Assembly: GCF_964033635.1 (NCBI RefSeq)
Contig: NZ_OZ035533.1
Span: 1,426,001-1,490,000, forward strand
Length of the DNA: 64,000 nt
Reading direction: 5' to 3'
Source: Chitinophaga sp. MM2321
GTDB lineage: Bacteria; Bacteroidota; Bacteroidia; Chitinophagales; Chitinophagaceae
This document shows positions 44,769-53,643 of this stretch, piece by piece; the stretch's first letter is position 1, and each line of letters starts with the position of its first letter. The notes below the pieces were generated by a model. That model ran no database searches. It saw nothing but the letters and a program-made list of their open reading frames with translations, and was not told the DNA's origin. The position numbers were made by a program, and so were the translations under genes.

Positions 44769-45306
44769 AAAAGTGGGGTTGATGGGGTAAGAAAAAAAAT
44801 ATATGCTTCTCAGCTCAAAGTTAAGCTGACAGGGGATAACAACAAACAGTAATTATATAGTTATTAAGAGAAGCAGCTTTCAGATACAAATAAATTTCAA
44901 ATCAAAATATAGCTGATGGCATAAAACATTATACATCAGTAGGTGGCGCCTTTATTAATAAAATGAATTTGCCAGTATTATACACCTGATATGAGAATCA
45001 GGTAATAACTGCACCCTGGATTGTATCGTCATCTTAGTCATCATATAATCCATCGAAGCCAATTGTCAGCAGCAACCAACTTCTTGCTTTCGTAAGTTCG
45101 TCACACCTCATTCGTATTTCCAATGAATACCTCATCATTACTTAAATTTCTCGAATCGGTACACAAATTCATGATTTTTACTACTGCTATTATTATTCAG
45201 CTGGAGTTTAGTAAATTCCTATTTATTTAAAATAGCGTTTTTGCTGCCATAGTTGTATCGTCTTAACCTAAATTAATTCATACACTCACCCTCAGATAAT
45301 CTTCAA
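44769..45306. other. AT-rich gap without recognisable genes
   Basis: I see no credible ORF, RNA gene or clear promoter in this 538-bp stretch. It separates the NHL genes from the AraC-type HTH gene, which are divergent, so their promoters should be here. Confidence 0.5.
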
Positions 45307-45654
45307 ATGAACCTATCCAGAACCCAAATAGCGGCATTCTGCCTGGTTAAAGCCTATCTTGAATGCAATGCAGGGCATGGCCTGACCATAGAACAATTAA
45401 TGAGGACTTCAGGGCTAAGTGAAACGTCACTTCGGCTTGGTTTCAAATTTTGCTTCCAGATTACCATATATGAATACCACCGCGATATTTCTATGGAGTA
45501 CGCCAAAGCTTTATTGGAGGATGGCATGATGGTCAAGCTGGTGGCGCGCAAATTGGGCTACCGGAATGCAACGAATTTCACCAGGGCATTTCAATACGTA
45601 TTTAGTAAGCCACCGGGTTTGATTTCGCTGAAGAAGAAACGCAGTGAAAAATAA
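45307..45654 (+). CDS. Stand-alone AraC-type DNA-binding domain
   Basis: 115 residues, only the double HTH of AraC proteins: HGLTIEQLMRTSGLSETSLR (first HTH), then AKALLEDGMMVKLVARKLGY, RNATNFTRAFQYVFSKPPG (second HTH and signature). The sensor domain is absent. It may be a natural short regulator or a truncated one; it lies 570 bp before the peptide cluster and could act there. Confidence 0.75.
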   Translation: MNLSRTQIAAFCLVKAYLECNAGHGLTIEQLMRTSGLSETSLRLGFKFCFQITIYEYHRDISMEYAKALLEDGMMVKLVARKLGYRNATNFTRAFQYVFSKPPGLISLKKKRSEK

Positions 45655-46225
45655 CAGATTTGATCGCACTTTTCCTTTGGTTAGTATTTTTTAAAGTTTT
45701 AATTTAGTAGAAGGATTAGATGAAAACGCCTTGTGACCAACGACCCGTATTAGGATTTAAGAAAACACTCAAAATAACTTTAGCCCAGGTGTATAATCTA
45801 TAGCCAATTAAAGACACAGTTTACCCTCAGACCGGATTTTTAAAAATTTTAGCACTGTAATTCCTGCTATCCAATCTAAGATAGCGCATGGAATGTGCAT
45901 GCAACAAATGATCGTTACTTTTTAAGTAACCCATTGAAGAAGTGCTGTGCCTTTCAATTTCTTGCTTTTTTTATAATAGGTAGCGGTAGGTATCCTGTAA
46001 TTTGAGCAGGCCAGCCACTTGCAAGGTGCCGCTTGCCTATCAATGTACAGTTTTAAGATTTGTAGAACTAGTAGATTCATTGTTTCTATCCATGAAATTT
46101 TGATTTCCAAATCTTTATTAAGGTACCGTAAAAAGTAATGTCAATTTCAAATTGTAATAGTGATACAAAGAGAAGATAGCAACAAATAGGGTCTTTGTAA
46201 AATATTAATTAAAATACAATACCAT
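45655..46225. other. AT-rich gap before the peptide cluster
   Basis: 571 bp. A 62-codon frame on the minus strand (46110-45922, containing APCKWLACSNYRIPTATYYK) is the only notable ORF; it could be a gene remnant but has no family I recognise. The promoter for the peptide at 46226 should lie near the right end, where no clean TAnnTTTG is visible. Confidence 0.35.
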
Positions 46226-46477
46226 ATGAAAAAGCTAATTTTTAACGCAGCTGGTGTGATGTGTATCGTTATAATCTCCATGGCTTTTACTAGCCCCTAT
46301 GATCTAATTTATTGCTTCAGCCCTGATGGAGCAGTTCCAAGCCCTGCCGGAATGGTTTGTAACATACCAATATCGGATTTAAAAATAACAATTTACAATA
46401 CAGGTGACCTTCGATATTGCAATGCAGTGCAGAACCTTACCTGTAGAAAATTGAATTTTGTGGCGCCTACTAATTGA
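46226..46477 (+). CDS. Small secreted four-cysteine peptide 1
   Basis: 83 residues. Hydrophobic export segment (MKKLIFNAAGVMCIVIISMA), then a mature part with Cys30, Cys45, Cys65 and Cys73 (C-x14-C-x19-C-x7-C). Landmarks: LIYCFSPDGAVPSPAGMVC, RYCNAVQNLTC. The same cysteine spacing and many identical residues occur in the 83-residue peptide at 49243; a more distant relative is at 48847. It resembles the small DUF6520-type secreted proteins of Bacteroidota. It is followed by MauE and redoxin genes, so disulfide bond formation is the likely link. Function unknown. Confidence 0.75.
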   Translation: MKKLIFNAAGVMCIVIISMAFTSPYDLIYCFSPDGAVPSPAGMVCNIPISDLKITIYNTGDLRYCNAVQNLTCRKLNFVAPTN

Positions 46478-46539
46478 ATTTTAATATCTGTTCCAAACTT
46501 AATTTTTGAACAATACTTCTTGTAATTAATGTTTATAAT

Positions 46540-46995
46540 ATGAACAAAATTAGGCAGTGGATTCTTGGGGAAGGTATCCCTTTGCTCTACATATGTTTGT
46601 TACTTTATACGGCAATTTCAAAACTGATGCAATATGATTTGACAAGAGAGCAAATGGCTGTGATGCCAGTAATCAGTCCATTTTCTGGTATAGTTACATG
46701 GCTTTTGCCTGTTTCTGAAATTATTATTGCACTTGTCGTTTTTGTTCCGAGAACTAGAAGGATAGGTCTATATTTAAGTACCGGATTAATGATAGGGTTT
46801 ACTATGTATGTTGCATACATGATGAAATTTTTTAGCCATTTGCCTTGTACATGTGGTGGCTTCCTACAGAATCTCACTTGGCCACAACACCTTTTATTCA
46901 ATCTCTTTTTTGTTCTCATCGGGGTTATAGCAATATTAGCAAGCAGATTCCCTATTAAAGAAATTAATCAAGGGAGATTAAAATATAGCCGTTAA
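46540..46995 (+). CDS. MauE/DoxX-type redox-associated membrane protein
   Basis: 151 residues with four membrane helices (GIPLLYICLLLYTAISKLMQ, VTWLLPVSEIIIALVVFVP, IGLYLSTGLMIGFTMYVAYM, LFNLFFVLIGVIAILAS). A cysteine pair sits in an extracytoplasmic loop (HLPCTCGGFLQ). MauE proteins work with thioredoxin-like partners in disulfide formation in exported proteins (known for methylamine dehydrogenase). It sits between peptide 1 (62-bp gap) and the redoxin gene (12-bp gap). Confidence 0.82.
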   Translation: MNKIRQWILGEGIPLLYICLLLYTAISKLMQYDLTREQMAVMPVISPFSGIVTWLLPVSEIIIALVVFVPRTRRIGLYLSTGLMIGFTMYVAYMMKFFSHLPCTCGGFLQNLTWPQHLLFNLFFVLIGVIAILASRFPIKEINQGRLKYSR

Positions 46996-47422
46996 TAACT
47001 ACAAACTATGAACCGTTTTGTTTTTGCCTTAATATTTTTCGGGGTCGGAATTGGTAGTTGTACAAAGCCAGATGTAAAGCCTGTAATTACTGGTAAGGAA
47101 GGCGAGAATCTGCCGATCTTTAATATTTTATTGAGCGATAGCACTAGTTTTTTTAATACTGCTGAATTTGATGCGGGAAAGCCCATTGTCCTATTCTATT
47201 TTTCTCCTGGATGTCCATATTGCAGAATGGAAACAAGGAGAATCGTAAATAATATTAGCAAATTTAAAGATGTGCAATTTTGTTTAGTTACAAACGGGGA
47301 TTTTGAAGAATTAAGAGGCTTTTGTAAACTTTTTGATCTAGATAAACATAAGAATATTATAATGGTCCCCGAAAAAAGGTCCGGTATTTAAGATATAAAA
47401 AATCATCTTAAATTGCCAAGTA

Positions 47423-47710
47423 ATGACAAAAAAGAGCAGACGTAAATTTACCGGGGACTTCAAAGCAAAAGTAGTATTAGAAGCCCTCAAGGAGCGCAGC
47501 ACAATTGAGGAGCTGGCGAAGAAGTATGAATTACACCCAACACAAATAAACACGTGGAAGCGGGAGGCGGCCGCGAAATTGGCTGGAGCATTTGACTCTG
47601 ATACTCCCACAAGCACTAGTGAAGACCAGGAGGCCCAAATGGAGAAACTATATGCCCAAATTGGTCAGTTAAAGGTGGAGAATGATTTTTTGAAAAAAAA
47701 GTTGCGTTGA
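47423..47710 (+). CDS. IS3 transposase OrfA
   Basis: 95 residues. HTH RKFTGDFKAKVVLEALKERS, TIEELAKKYELHPTQINTWK, then a leucine-zipper helix (MEKLYAQIGQLKVENDFLKK). The run of eight A residues at 47693-47700 followed by G (A AAA AAG) is a standard -1 slippage site just before the stop, allowing an OrfAB fusion. Confidence 0.93.
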   Translation: MTKKSRRKFTGDFKAKVVLEALKERSTIEELAKKYELHPTQINTWKREAAAKLAGAFDSDTPTSTSEDQEAQMEKLYAQIGQLKVENDFLKKKLR

Positions 47711-48549
47711 AGTCATTAGTCTCCCGTAGGGGAATGATTGAATCTTCAAATCCATTGATAAGTGTTCGGCAACAATGTAGGTTATTAAGCCTGCATCGCA
47801 GTGGATTGTACTACCAACCGCTTGCCGAAACGGAGGAGAATATGACCATTATGCGCTTGCTTGATGAGCAGTACTATAAGACCCCGTTTTTCGGGGAACG
47901 GAAGTTAAAGATCTGGTTGCGTGGCCTGGGATATTTCGTCAACCGCAAGCGGCTTCGCCGCCTAATGCAGCTAATGGGCTGGGAGACACTATATAAAAGA
48001 CCAGGTACGAGTGATCCGAATACATCGCATAAGGTATACCCCTATCTACTTAAAGGGTTAGCGATTACGAGGGCCAATCAGGTATGGGCAACAGACATTA
48101 CTTATGTGCCTATGCGTAAAGGCTTCATGTACCTTTGTGCGGTAATTGATTTGCATACCCGGTACGTAGTAAATTGGAGTGTCAGTAATACGATGACCGC
48201 AGACTGGTGTAAAAGCGTAGTTGAAGAAGCAATAACGACAAGTGGTAAACCTGAAATATTCAATACTGATCAAGGGAGCCAATTCACCAGCGAGATATTT
48301 ACCGGCATGCTGAAAAATCATGAAATACAGATCAGTATGGATGGGAAGGGCAGAGCGATTGATAATATTTTCATTGAGCGGTTATGGAAAAGTGTTAAAT
48401 ATGAAAATATTTATTTGAACGTATACGAAGACGGAGTAAGTTTGTATCAAGGATTGCAACAGTACTTTGAGTTTTATAATACGGCGCGCTTCCATCAATC
48501 ACTGGGATACAAAACGCCAGCGGATCTTTATAAAACGATTGCTGCCTAG
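47707..48549 (+). CDS. IS3 transposase OrfB (DDE integrase)
   Basis: 280 residues counted from a TTG; expression is expected mainly by -1 frameshifting from orfA. HTH_21 region (MRLLDEQYYKTPFFGERKLK) and rve integrase core with the DDE triad: Asp in VWATDITYVPM, Asp in FNTDQGSQFTS, Glu in NIFIERLWKSVKYE. C-terminal FYNTARFHQSLGYKTPADLY is typical of the IS150/IS3 groups. Reading frame intact, so the element may still be mobile. Confidence 0.95.
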   Translation: MKSLVSRRGMIESSNPLISVRQQCRLLSLHRSGLYYQPLAETEENMTIMRLLDEQYYKTPFFGERKLKIWLRGLGYFVNRKRLRRLMQLMGWETLYKRPGTSDPNTSHKVYPYLLKGLAITRANQVWATDITYVPMRKGFMYLCAVIDLHTRYVVNWSVSNTMTADWCKSVVEEAITTSGKPEIFNTDQGSQFTSEIFTGMLKNHEIQISMDGKGRAIDNIFIERLWKSVKYENIYLNVYEDGVSLYQGLQQYFEFYNTARFHQSLGYKTPADLYKTIAA

Positions 48550-48564
48550 CCCCTGGTGGGGCTG

Positions 48565-48608
48565 GTGCTTACAAAACAGATGCGCAAGCGCATCTATTTT
48601 GTAAGCAC
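48565..48608. repeat. Long hairpin inside the IS right end
   Basis: GTGCTTACAAAA pairs with TTTTGTAAGCAC, and AGATGCGC with GCGCATCT inside, a nearly continuous 21-bp stem with loop AA. It probably terminates transposase transcription or shields against read-through from outside. Confidence 0.7.
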
Positions 48609-48846
48609 TTGATAAAGCTTAGATCGACAAATTATCGGTCCTGACATTGGGGACCATTATATATAATAGTTGGTATCGATACTGGGTACATTACCACCAA
48701 ATATTTCAGGCCTCCTAGTGTTCCATTTTTAGGTATCTATCTAAGAGACAAAAAATTGAATAGTGCATACTTAGGTGCAATTAGCTTAAATCAACTAGAA
48801 GCCTCGATTAAATTGTAAAAATGGTTTGTTCCTTAAAGGATCTTAG

Positions 48847-49077
48847 ATGAAAAAAAATAAGGTATATCTGAGCCCATTTATAATTACAATACTTGTGATT
48901 TCTTGTTTGGCATTCAATCTAAAAAGTGCCACGATTTACTGCCATGGAAATGGAACTACTGCCGGTTTATGTGATAGCGTAATTTATAACTACAGATATT
49001 CAGCAAAGGTTGATTCACTTAGATTCTGCGATATATTATCTAATGGCAATTGTTTTATAGCCAAAACATTTAAATAA
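48847..49077 (+). CDS. Small secreted four-cysteine peptide 2
   Basis: 76 residues. Hydrophobic N-terminus (FIITILVISCLAF) then SATIYCHGNGTTAGLCDSVI and LRFCDILSNGNCFIAK. Cysteines at 32, 42, 61 and 69: C-x9-C-x18-C-x7-C, keeping the IYC start and the exact C-x7-C ending of peptides 1 and 3, but shorter between the first two. It begins 28 bp after the redoxin stop codon, so it belonged to the same transcript before the IS insertion. Confidence 0.68.
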   Translation: MKKNKVYLSPFIITILVISCLAFNLKSATIYCHGNGTTAGLCDSVIYNYRYSAKVDSLRFCDILSNGNCFIAKTFK

Positions 49078-49242
49078 ACGTATGCTGATAAAGGCCTTAT
49101 TAATTTCGTAATAAAGTATCTTGTTATTTTTTTTCCTTGATGTATTATATATAATTAAATAAATTTCTCCGGGGAACAGGGAAAAGCCGAAAACCCTAAT
49201 AAAATAGTAGGCAATAATCTTTCTTTATAAAATCTATTTAAT

Positions 49243-49494
49243 ATGAAAAAGTTAGTATTTAGCGCCATTGGCGTATTTGGTTTTGTTGCCGTTTCTTTAG
49301 CATTTGCAAGCAGGGGTTCTACTATCTATTGTTTCAATGATGATGGATCAATACCAAGCCCATCCGGCCAGGTTTGTACTGTTCCTATCAATGATTTGGC
49401 TGTCTCAACCCAAACTACAAGCTTACAAAAGTATTGTAATGCAACATCCGGCTTAGCATGTACAACTTTGCGTTATATTGTTGACAAACAATAA
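49243..49494 (+). CDS. Small secreted four-cysteine peptide 3
   Basis: 83 residues. Signal-like MKKLVFSAIGVFGFVAVSLA, mature part with Cys30, 45, 65 and 73, identical spacing to peptide 1. Shared blocks include IYCF--DG--PSP-G-VC--PI-DL and YCNA---L-C. The PSP turn and conserved cysteines imply a folded, disulfide-bonded product rather than a random exported tail. Followed by a strong terminator. Confidence 0.75.
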   Translation: MKKLVFSAIGVFGFVAVSLAFASRGSTIYCFNDDGSIPSPSGQVCTVPINDLAVSTQTTSLQKYCNATSGLACTTLRYIVDKQ

Positions 49495-49512
49495 ACGTAA
49501 TAATCAAATTAC

Positions 49513-49546
49513 AAAACGGATTCAATTGATTTTGAATCCGTTTTTT
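49513..49546. terminator. Bidirectional terminator between the peptide cluster and the S9 peptidase
   Basis: AAAACGGATTCAA / TTGAATCCGTTTT with loop TTGATT, followed by T residues on the + strand and A-rich sequence on the other side, so it can serve both converging units. Confidence 0.9.
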
Positions 49547-49578
49547 CTATATAGTTTTATATAATTTAAAATATTACT

Positions 49579-52152
49579 TTAATTACCACCTACTCCTAAC
49601 ATCCATTTGGGACAATCTTTGCCCAATAAAAAATAATCAAAAAATTGATCCATTCTTTTGGTATAGTCTATTCTGGCTCTATCCTTCATTATTACATGAG
49701 GTTCATTATTATATTGCAGTAGCCACACCTCCTTTTTTAACCTTCTTAAGGCTAAAAAAAAGCTAACGCTTTGATCTACTTTAACAATTTCATCTTTTTT
49801 CCCATGAACAAGAAGTAGTGGAGTAGTTACATTCTCTGCCTCCAGAACTGGTGAACTTTCAGTATAAAGATTTTTTGCCTCCCACATGTTTTTTATTAAA
49901 TTTCCCTGGCCTCTTTCATAAAAATATTGAAATCCCCTTCCTTTGTAGGTTTGCAAGTAATTTGAAACTATATTAGAAACCCCATCGCTTGAGATAGCTG
50001 CTGCAAATATTTTAGAATGACTGACAACATAATTTATCATATATGCAGCATAACTATGACCTTGAATGCCAATCTTAGAGGAATCGACCCAGCTTTTTTT
50101 TGATATGAATTGTGCGGCGGCAATGATCTGCTTATACCCGCTTTTGGCGGGATCACCTTCGGAATATTTTACATCTGGTGTAAAAACGATATAGCCTCGA
50201 CTTACATACCATGGTATATTTAGGTTGTCACCAGTGGCGATAGGCTTTTGATAAACATTAAGTTGATTCGATTTTTGTTCGTAAAAATGGATAATAACCG
50301 GATACTTTTTGGTTGAATCAAAATTTTGCGGTTTGTAAATTATTCCCTGATAAGTATCATTTAAGGATGTATAATAATTAACTAGTTCACTGGTTAACCA
50401 GTTATAGTTTAACTCAGGATATATACTCGAAATTTCTTTGTAATTTTTAAAATCTGTAGTGTAATACAAGTTAGGACTTTTCATTGCCGTTTCTCTTCTC
50501 ACTACCCAAAGGTTACTTTTATCTGCTTTTATAGGTGTAAAACTGGTGTAGTCTGTATTATTGTCGTCATAGGTAAAGACATCTTCTAAAGCCAGTGATT
50601 TAATTTTAGGTGGTGCTTTTGGATTCAACATAAAAATACAATTCCTTTTAGTTTTTTCTTCAAAAGCACTCCCTAGAATAGACTCATCATTGATAATTAT
50701 TGAATTGGAATGAATATTAATGATGCTAAATTGGATCTTGTTATTTCTACCTTGTTTTCCAGTCAAACAATAAGGGACTTTATCTCCGTTAAGTTTTACC
50801 TCCCATATATCATATTTGTCATGAATTAGTATTGATTTTTTATTTGGCAACCAGGCACTAAACCACACAATCGTAGTTGGTAAATTGTTGTTTTCCTTGT
50901 ATATATCTGGAACCTTATCCAAAAGATTTCTTGTAATTCCATTTAATAGGTTTAGTGAGAGCAATTTATTCTGTAATGAGTCAGTTCCCAAGAAGTAATT
51001 CCCATCTGGAGATATACCCCATATATATTCAATTTCTGTTGGTATTCTATCGCCAGTTCTACAGTTGATGATAAAATTTTGACTAACAACTTTATTGTTC
51101 CAAAATAATTCCCTTTGATCACCTTTACTTAATGTCAATAAGGCATAGTCATAAATGGATTTATCGAACAATGTAAGTTTCTCATTGTCTCCCTGCAAGA
51201 TTACTAATTTTGAACTTTTTATTTCTAAAGATGCAATATAGCTTTTAGGAAATTTTACTCTTCCAGATGGGTTTGACAAATCGATATCCGAATACCTCCA
51301 TATATCAACCAATGGAGATTCTGCTTCATTTTCATTTATTCTGCCTGCCAGCTTAATAAATAATAGGTCCGTAGAATTATTGTATTTCAAAATCCCATTT
51401 ATTGAGTCATTTGATAGTAAATTGATACATTTCGAAGTGTTTTTTTTATAGTTCCAAATTGTTTTTATCCCATCTTCCGTTATAAATGCAATCTGATTTC
51501 CTTTAGGGTCTATTGTTATATCGGAAACCTTGACCCCTTCCCAAAATTTTGATTCTTTTTTATTATTTAAATTCAGCCAAGACAATGATTCTTTTCCAAG
51601 CATATTCCTTTTCAATATAATGGTAGCGTTATTTTCACTATAGGATATTGCTTCAATATTTGGATATACCCATGTTTTAAAGGATTCAAAATCTAATAAA
51701 AAAAAATTCTTACTGATCCCTGCTTGTTGATACGCTAAATATTCATGGTCATGGTCTTTTAGGACTTCGCAACTAGTTACGTTTGTAATGATACTATGTT
51801 CTTTTCCACCTAGTTTAAGGATTATGATACTATCTCCTGTATTGTATATTGTGATGAACTTGCTGGATAATGTAAATTGGAAAAGCTTTATATTTTGAAA
51901 CCTTTTTTCCCATGATCCATCTATGGACTTGATAATGTAGCTTAATTGCCCTAGACTTTTGTGACTTTCCGTATAAGCTATAAATTTTCCATCTCCGCTT
52001 ACCTGTGTAATTCCTATTAGTGTAGGCCAGCTTTCAAATACTGTAGAGTCAAGCTTGGGCTTTTGACCATATGTGTTTGTACTTAAAAGTATACTTATCG
52101 CAAGTATGATCGTTTGGAGTATATGTGCTAGCGATTTTTCTGAACAGGCCAT
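49579..52152 (-). CDS. S9-family prolyl-oligopeptidase-like peptidase, exported
   Basis: 857 residues. Signal-like helix (HILQTIILAISILLSTNTYG), a long beta-propeller N-terminal domain, and an alpha/beta-hydrolase C-terminal domain. The catalytic triad is visible: Ser in GIQGHSYAAYMINYVVSH, Asp in LLVHGKKDEIVKVD, His in NEPHVIM. S9 peptidases cut short peptides, often after proline or alanine. The gene overlaps the thioredoxin-like gene by 25 bp and shares its orientation with the SusCD genes, suggesting peptide uptake and processing. Noticeably AT-rich. Confidence 0.88.
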   Translation of the reverse strand: MACSEKSLAHILQTIILAISILLSTNTYGQKPKLDSTVFESWPTLIGITQVSGDGKFIAYTESHKSLGQLSYIIKSIDGSWEKRFQNIKLFQFTLSSKFITIYNTGDSIIILKLGGKEHSIITNVTSCEVLKDHDHEYLAYQQAGISKNFFLLDFESFKTWVYPNIEAISYSENNATIILKRNMLGKESLSWLNLNNKKESKFWEGVKVSDITIDPKGNQIAFITEDGIKTIWNYKKNTSKCINLLSNDSINGILKYNNSTDLLFIKLAGRINENEAESPLVDIWRYSDIDLSNPSGRVKFPKSYIASLEIKSSKLVILQGDNEKLTLFDKSIYDYALLTLSKGDQRELFWNNKVVSQNFIINCRTGDRIPTEIEYIWGISPDGNYFLGTDSLQNKLLSLNLLNGITRNLLDKVPDIYKENNNLPTTIVWFSAWLPNKKSILIHDKYDIWEVKLNGDKVPYCLTGKQGRNNKIQFSIINIHSNSIIINDESILGSAFEEKTKRNCIFMLNPKAPPKIKSLALEDVFTYDDNNTDYTSFTPIKADKSNLWVVRRETAMKSPNLYYTTDFKNYKEISSIYPELNYNWLTSELVNYYTSLNDTYQGIIYKPQNFDSTKKYPVIIHFYEQKSNQLNVYQKPIATGDNLNIPWYVSRGYIVFTPDVKYSEGDPAKSGYKQIIAAAQFISKKSWVDSSKIGIQGHSYAAYMINYVVSHSKIFAAAISSDGVSNIVSNYLQTYKGRGFQYFYERGQGNLIKNMWEAKNLYTESSPVLEAENVTTPLLLVHGKKDEIVKVDQSVSFFLALRRLKKEVWLLQYNNEPHVIMKDRARIDYTKRMDQFFDYFLLGKDCPKWMLGVGGN

Positions 52153-53471
52153 GTGGGTTGATTTAATTTCATTTTTTTGAGGTTTAGTAAATAATCATCT
52201 ATCAATGGGCCCTTTCCATTTTTAGTGCTTCTTTTACCAAGTTCATTTGAGATTTCTATAACTTTTTTTTCCAGTTGGATAGCTTCCCTTTCTCTTCCTA
52301 ATTTATATAAGAGATTAGATTTAGTATCATAGAATTGCATTTTAATTTCAATATTTAGCTCTTGATTGAGAGAATGTTCGCTCCACTTTAGTGCTGCCTT
52401 TAATGCACTTCTATCGGTAGAATATAAAAAGATATCCCAGGCAGGTGCATTGTAGCGAAGAAAAATTTCCATTGGTTCAGATCTGGGCGGATCAATCGAA
52501 TTCAACCGGTTTCTAAATTTAATATATTTGCTCCAGTTTTCAATTTTTCTGTAATAGTTAATCTTAGCTTTCAAAACCATTAAATCTGCATCAATACCGG
52601 AATACTTTTTACTAATTGTAGATTCCATTAATTTCCAATTTGGCTTCGTGTTCTTTTCTTTTAAACCGTCCCACAAATTGGGCTGGATTTCTTCTCTATT
52701 GATTACGATTTCTCTTATGTCATTAGCCCATCCTTTTTGTCCAATAATAGAATCGAGTTTTTTAGGGATTTTTGCTGCTAAACCGAAAATTCTATCTTCA
52801 CTTGAAATGGAGGATGAATTTGATCCATAAAAAACTAGATTATTTTTTTTAGTTAATTCGAATTCATTTTTTTTGTCTAAATATTCGCCACAAGAAAATA
52901 CAATTGAGTCTACCAGCGTTTTGTTTTTATTTTGTTTAGCCATATTTAAGAGAAGGAACATGCTTTCTAAGTCTCTTTTGCCATTTTTATAATCAGCTAA
53001 TAGGGTTAAGTACTGCTTCTTTGGATCTAATACTTGTTTTCCCAATTCAAGAAATTCACTTGTTTTTTTAAATCCAAAATCTCTTTGTAATAGTTCTCCA
53101 TCTGTAGAGAAAAATAGGAAAGTAGGAAGTACAGATACGTTGTATTTTTTAGTTAGATTCTCTGCGTCCTTCCTAAATGTTTTAGTCGATTCATCATCAG
53201 CATTTGTTGTATCTTGTTGAACTTTAATCGATATGAATTTATCATTAAAATAATCACCTAATATTGGCTGTGAATAAACCTCACGATCCATTTCTTTGCA
53301 TGGACCACACCACGTAGCATAAATATCTAAGAATATAAACTTTTTTTCAATTTTAGCTTTTTCTAAAATTTGATTCCAACTTAGACCCCTTGAAAAGGAT
53401 ATTCCCGAACTTTGCGCATTTAATGTAAAATGCAATGATAAAAGTATTATAGTTAAGTTAATTTTCTTCAT
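52128..53471 (-). CDS. Exported thioredoxin-fold protein with helical C-terminal domain
   Basis: 447 residues. Signal peptide (INLTIILLSLHFTLNAQS), a thioredoxin domain in the first 150 residues with active site IYATWCGPCKEMDREVYSQP and the cis-proline strand YNVSVLPTFLFFSTDGELLQ, then about 300 residues of helical TPR-like repeat (SNLLYKLGREREAIQLEKKV). Such proteins are common beside SusCD and peptidase genes and may keep imported or surface proteins reduced. It is coupled to the S9 gene by overlap. Confidence 0.85.
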   Translation of the reverse strand: MKKINLTIILLSLHFTLNAQSSGISFSRGLSWNQILEKAKIEKKFIFLDIYATWCGPCKEMDREVYSQPILGDYFNDKFISIKVQQDTTNADDESTKTFRKDAENLTKKYNVSVLPTFLFFSTDGELLQRDFGFKKTSEFLELGKQVLDPKKQYLTLLADYKNGKRDLESMFLLLNMAKQNKNKTLVDSIVFSCGEYLDKKNEFELTKKNNLVFYGSNSSSISSEDRIFGLAAKIPKKLDSIIGQKGWANDIREIVINREEIQPNLWDGLKEKNTKPNWKLMESTISKKYSGIDADLMVLKAKINYYRKIENWSKYIKFRNRLNSIDPPRSEPMEIFLRYNAPAWDIFLYSTDRSALKAALKWSEHSLNQELNIEIKMQFYDTKSNLLYKLGREREAIQLEKKVIEISNELGKRSTKNGKGPLIDDYLLNLKKMKLNQPTWPVQKNR

Positions 53472-53643
53472 TTTGATATTACTGTTGTAAATAATGTGAA
53501 TGTTTTTTGTTTTATTATTTCGTTTTAATTACTCATCATTTACATTAATAAAAATTCATTATCAATTGAAATAATTTTCATTGGAAATATTATTTTGGAG
53601 TATAATAGGAGTTTTATTTAGTCGGATTGTTGGCTATAAACTT

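Larger units (their letters stand above)
47358..48661 (+). mobile_element. IS3-family insertion sequence (1304 bp)
   Basis: Ends are inverted repeats: 13 identical bases TATAATGGTCCCC / GGGGACCATTATA, continuing imperfectly to about 30 bp (AGG-CCG-TA-TT matches). A 3-bp direct repeat TAT flanks it (47355-47357 and 48662-48664). It carries orfA and orfB in overlapping frames. The boundary is supported independently because exact excision restores the redoxin frame; AT-rich flanks otherwise leave a few bases of doubt. Confidence 0.85.
47008..48818 (+). pseudogene. Thioredoxin-like lipoprotein gene split by the IS3 element
   Basis: 5' part 47008-47357: lipobox signal (FALIFFGVGIGSCTKP), then a redoxin fold with FYFSPGCPYCRMETRRIVNN (CPYC active site) and FCLVTNGDFEELRGF. 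3' part 48665-48818: continues IVGIDTGY, SVPFLGIYLRDKKLNSAYLG, AISLNQLEASIKL, stop TAA. Removing the element (47358-48661) plus one TAT copy joins AAG AAT AT + A ATA GTT in frame (KNIIVGID) and gives a 167-residue protein. As it stands the product is truncated after KNII plus a few element-encoded residues, losing the last strands and helix. Partner of the MauE gene. Confidence 0.85.

Noticed and set aside
45922..46110. 62-codon minus-strand ORF with CKWLACSNYRIPTATYY
   Set aside because: It looks protein-like, but I could not tie it to a family and there is no start context; noted only within the gap entry.
47363..48656. Alternative IS boundaries at TGGTCCCC / GGGGACCA
   Set aside because: These ends leave no matching target duplication that restores the redoxin frame; extending both ends by five bases does.
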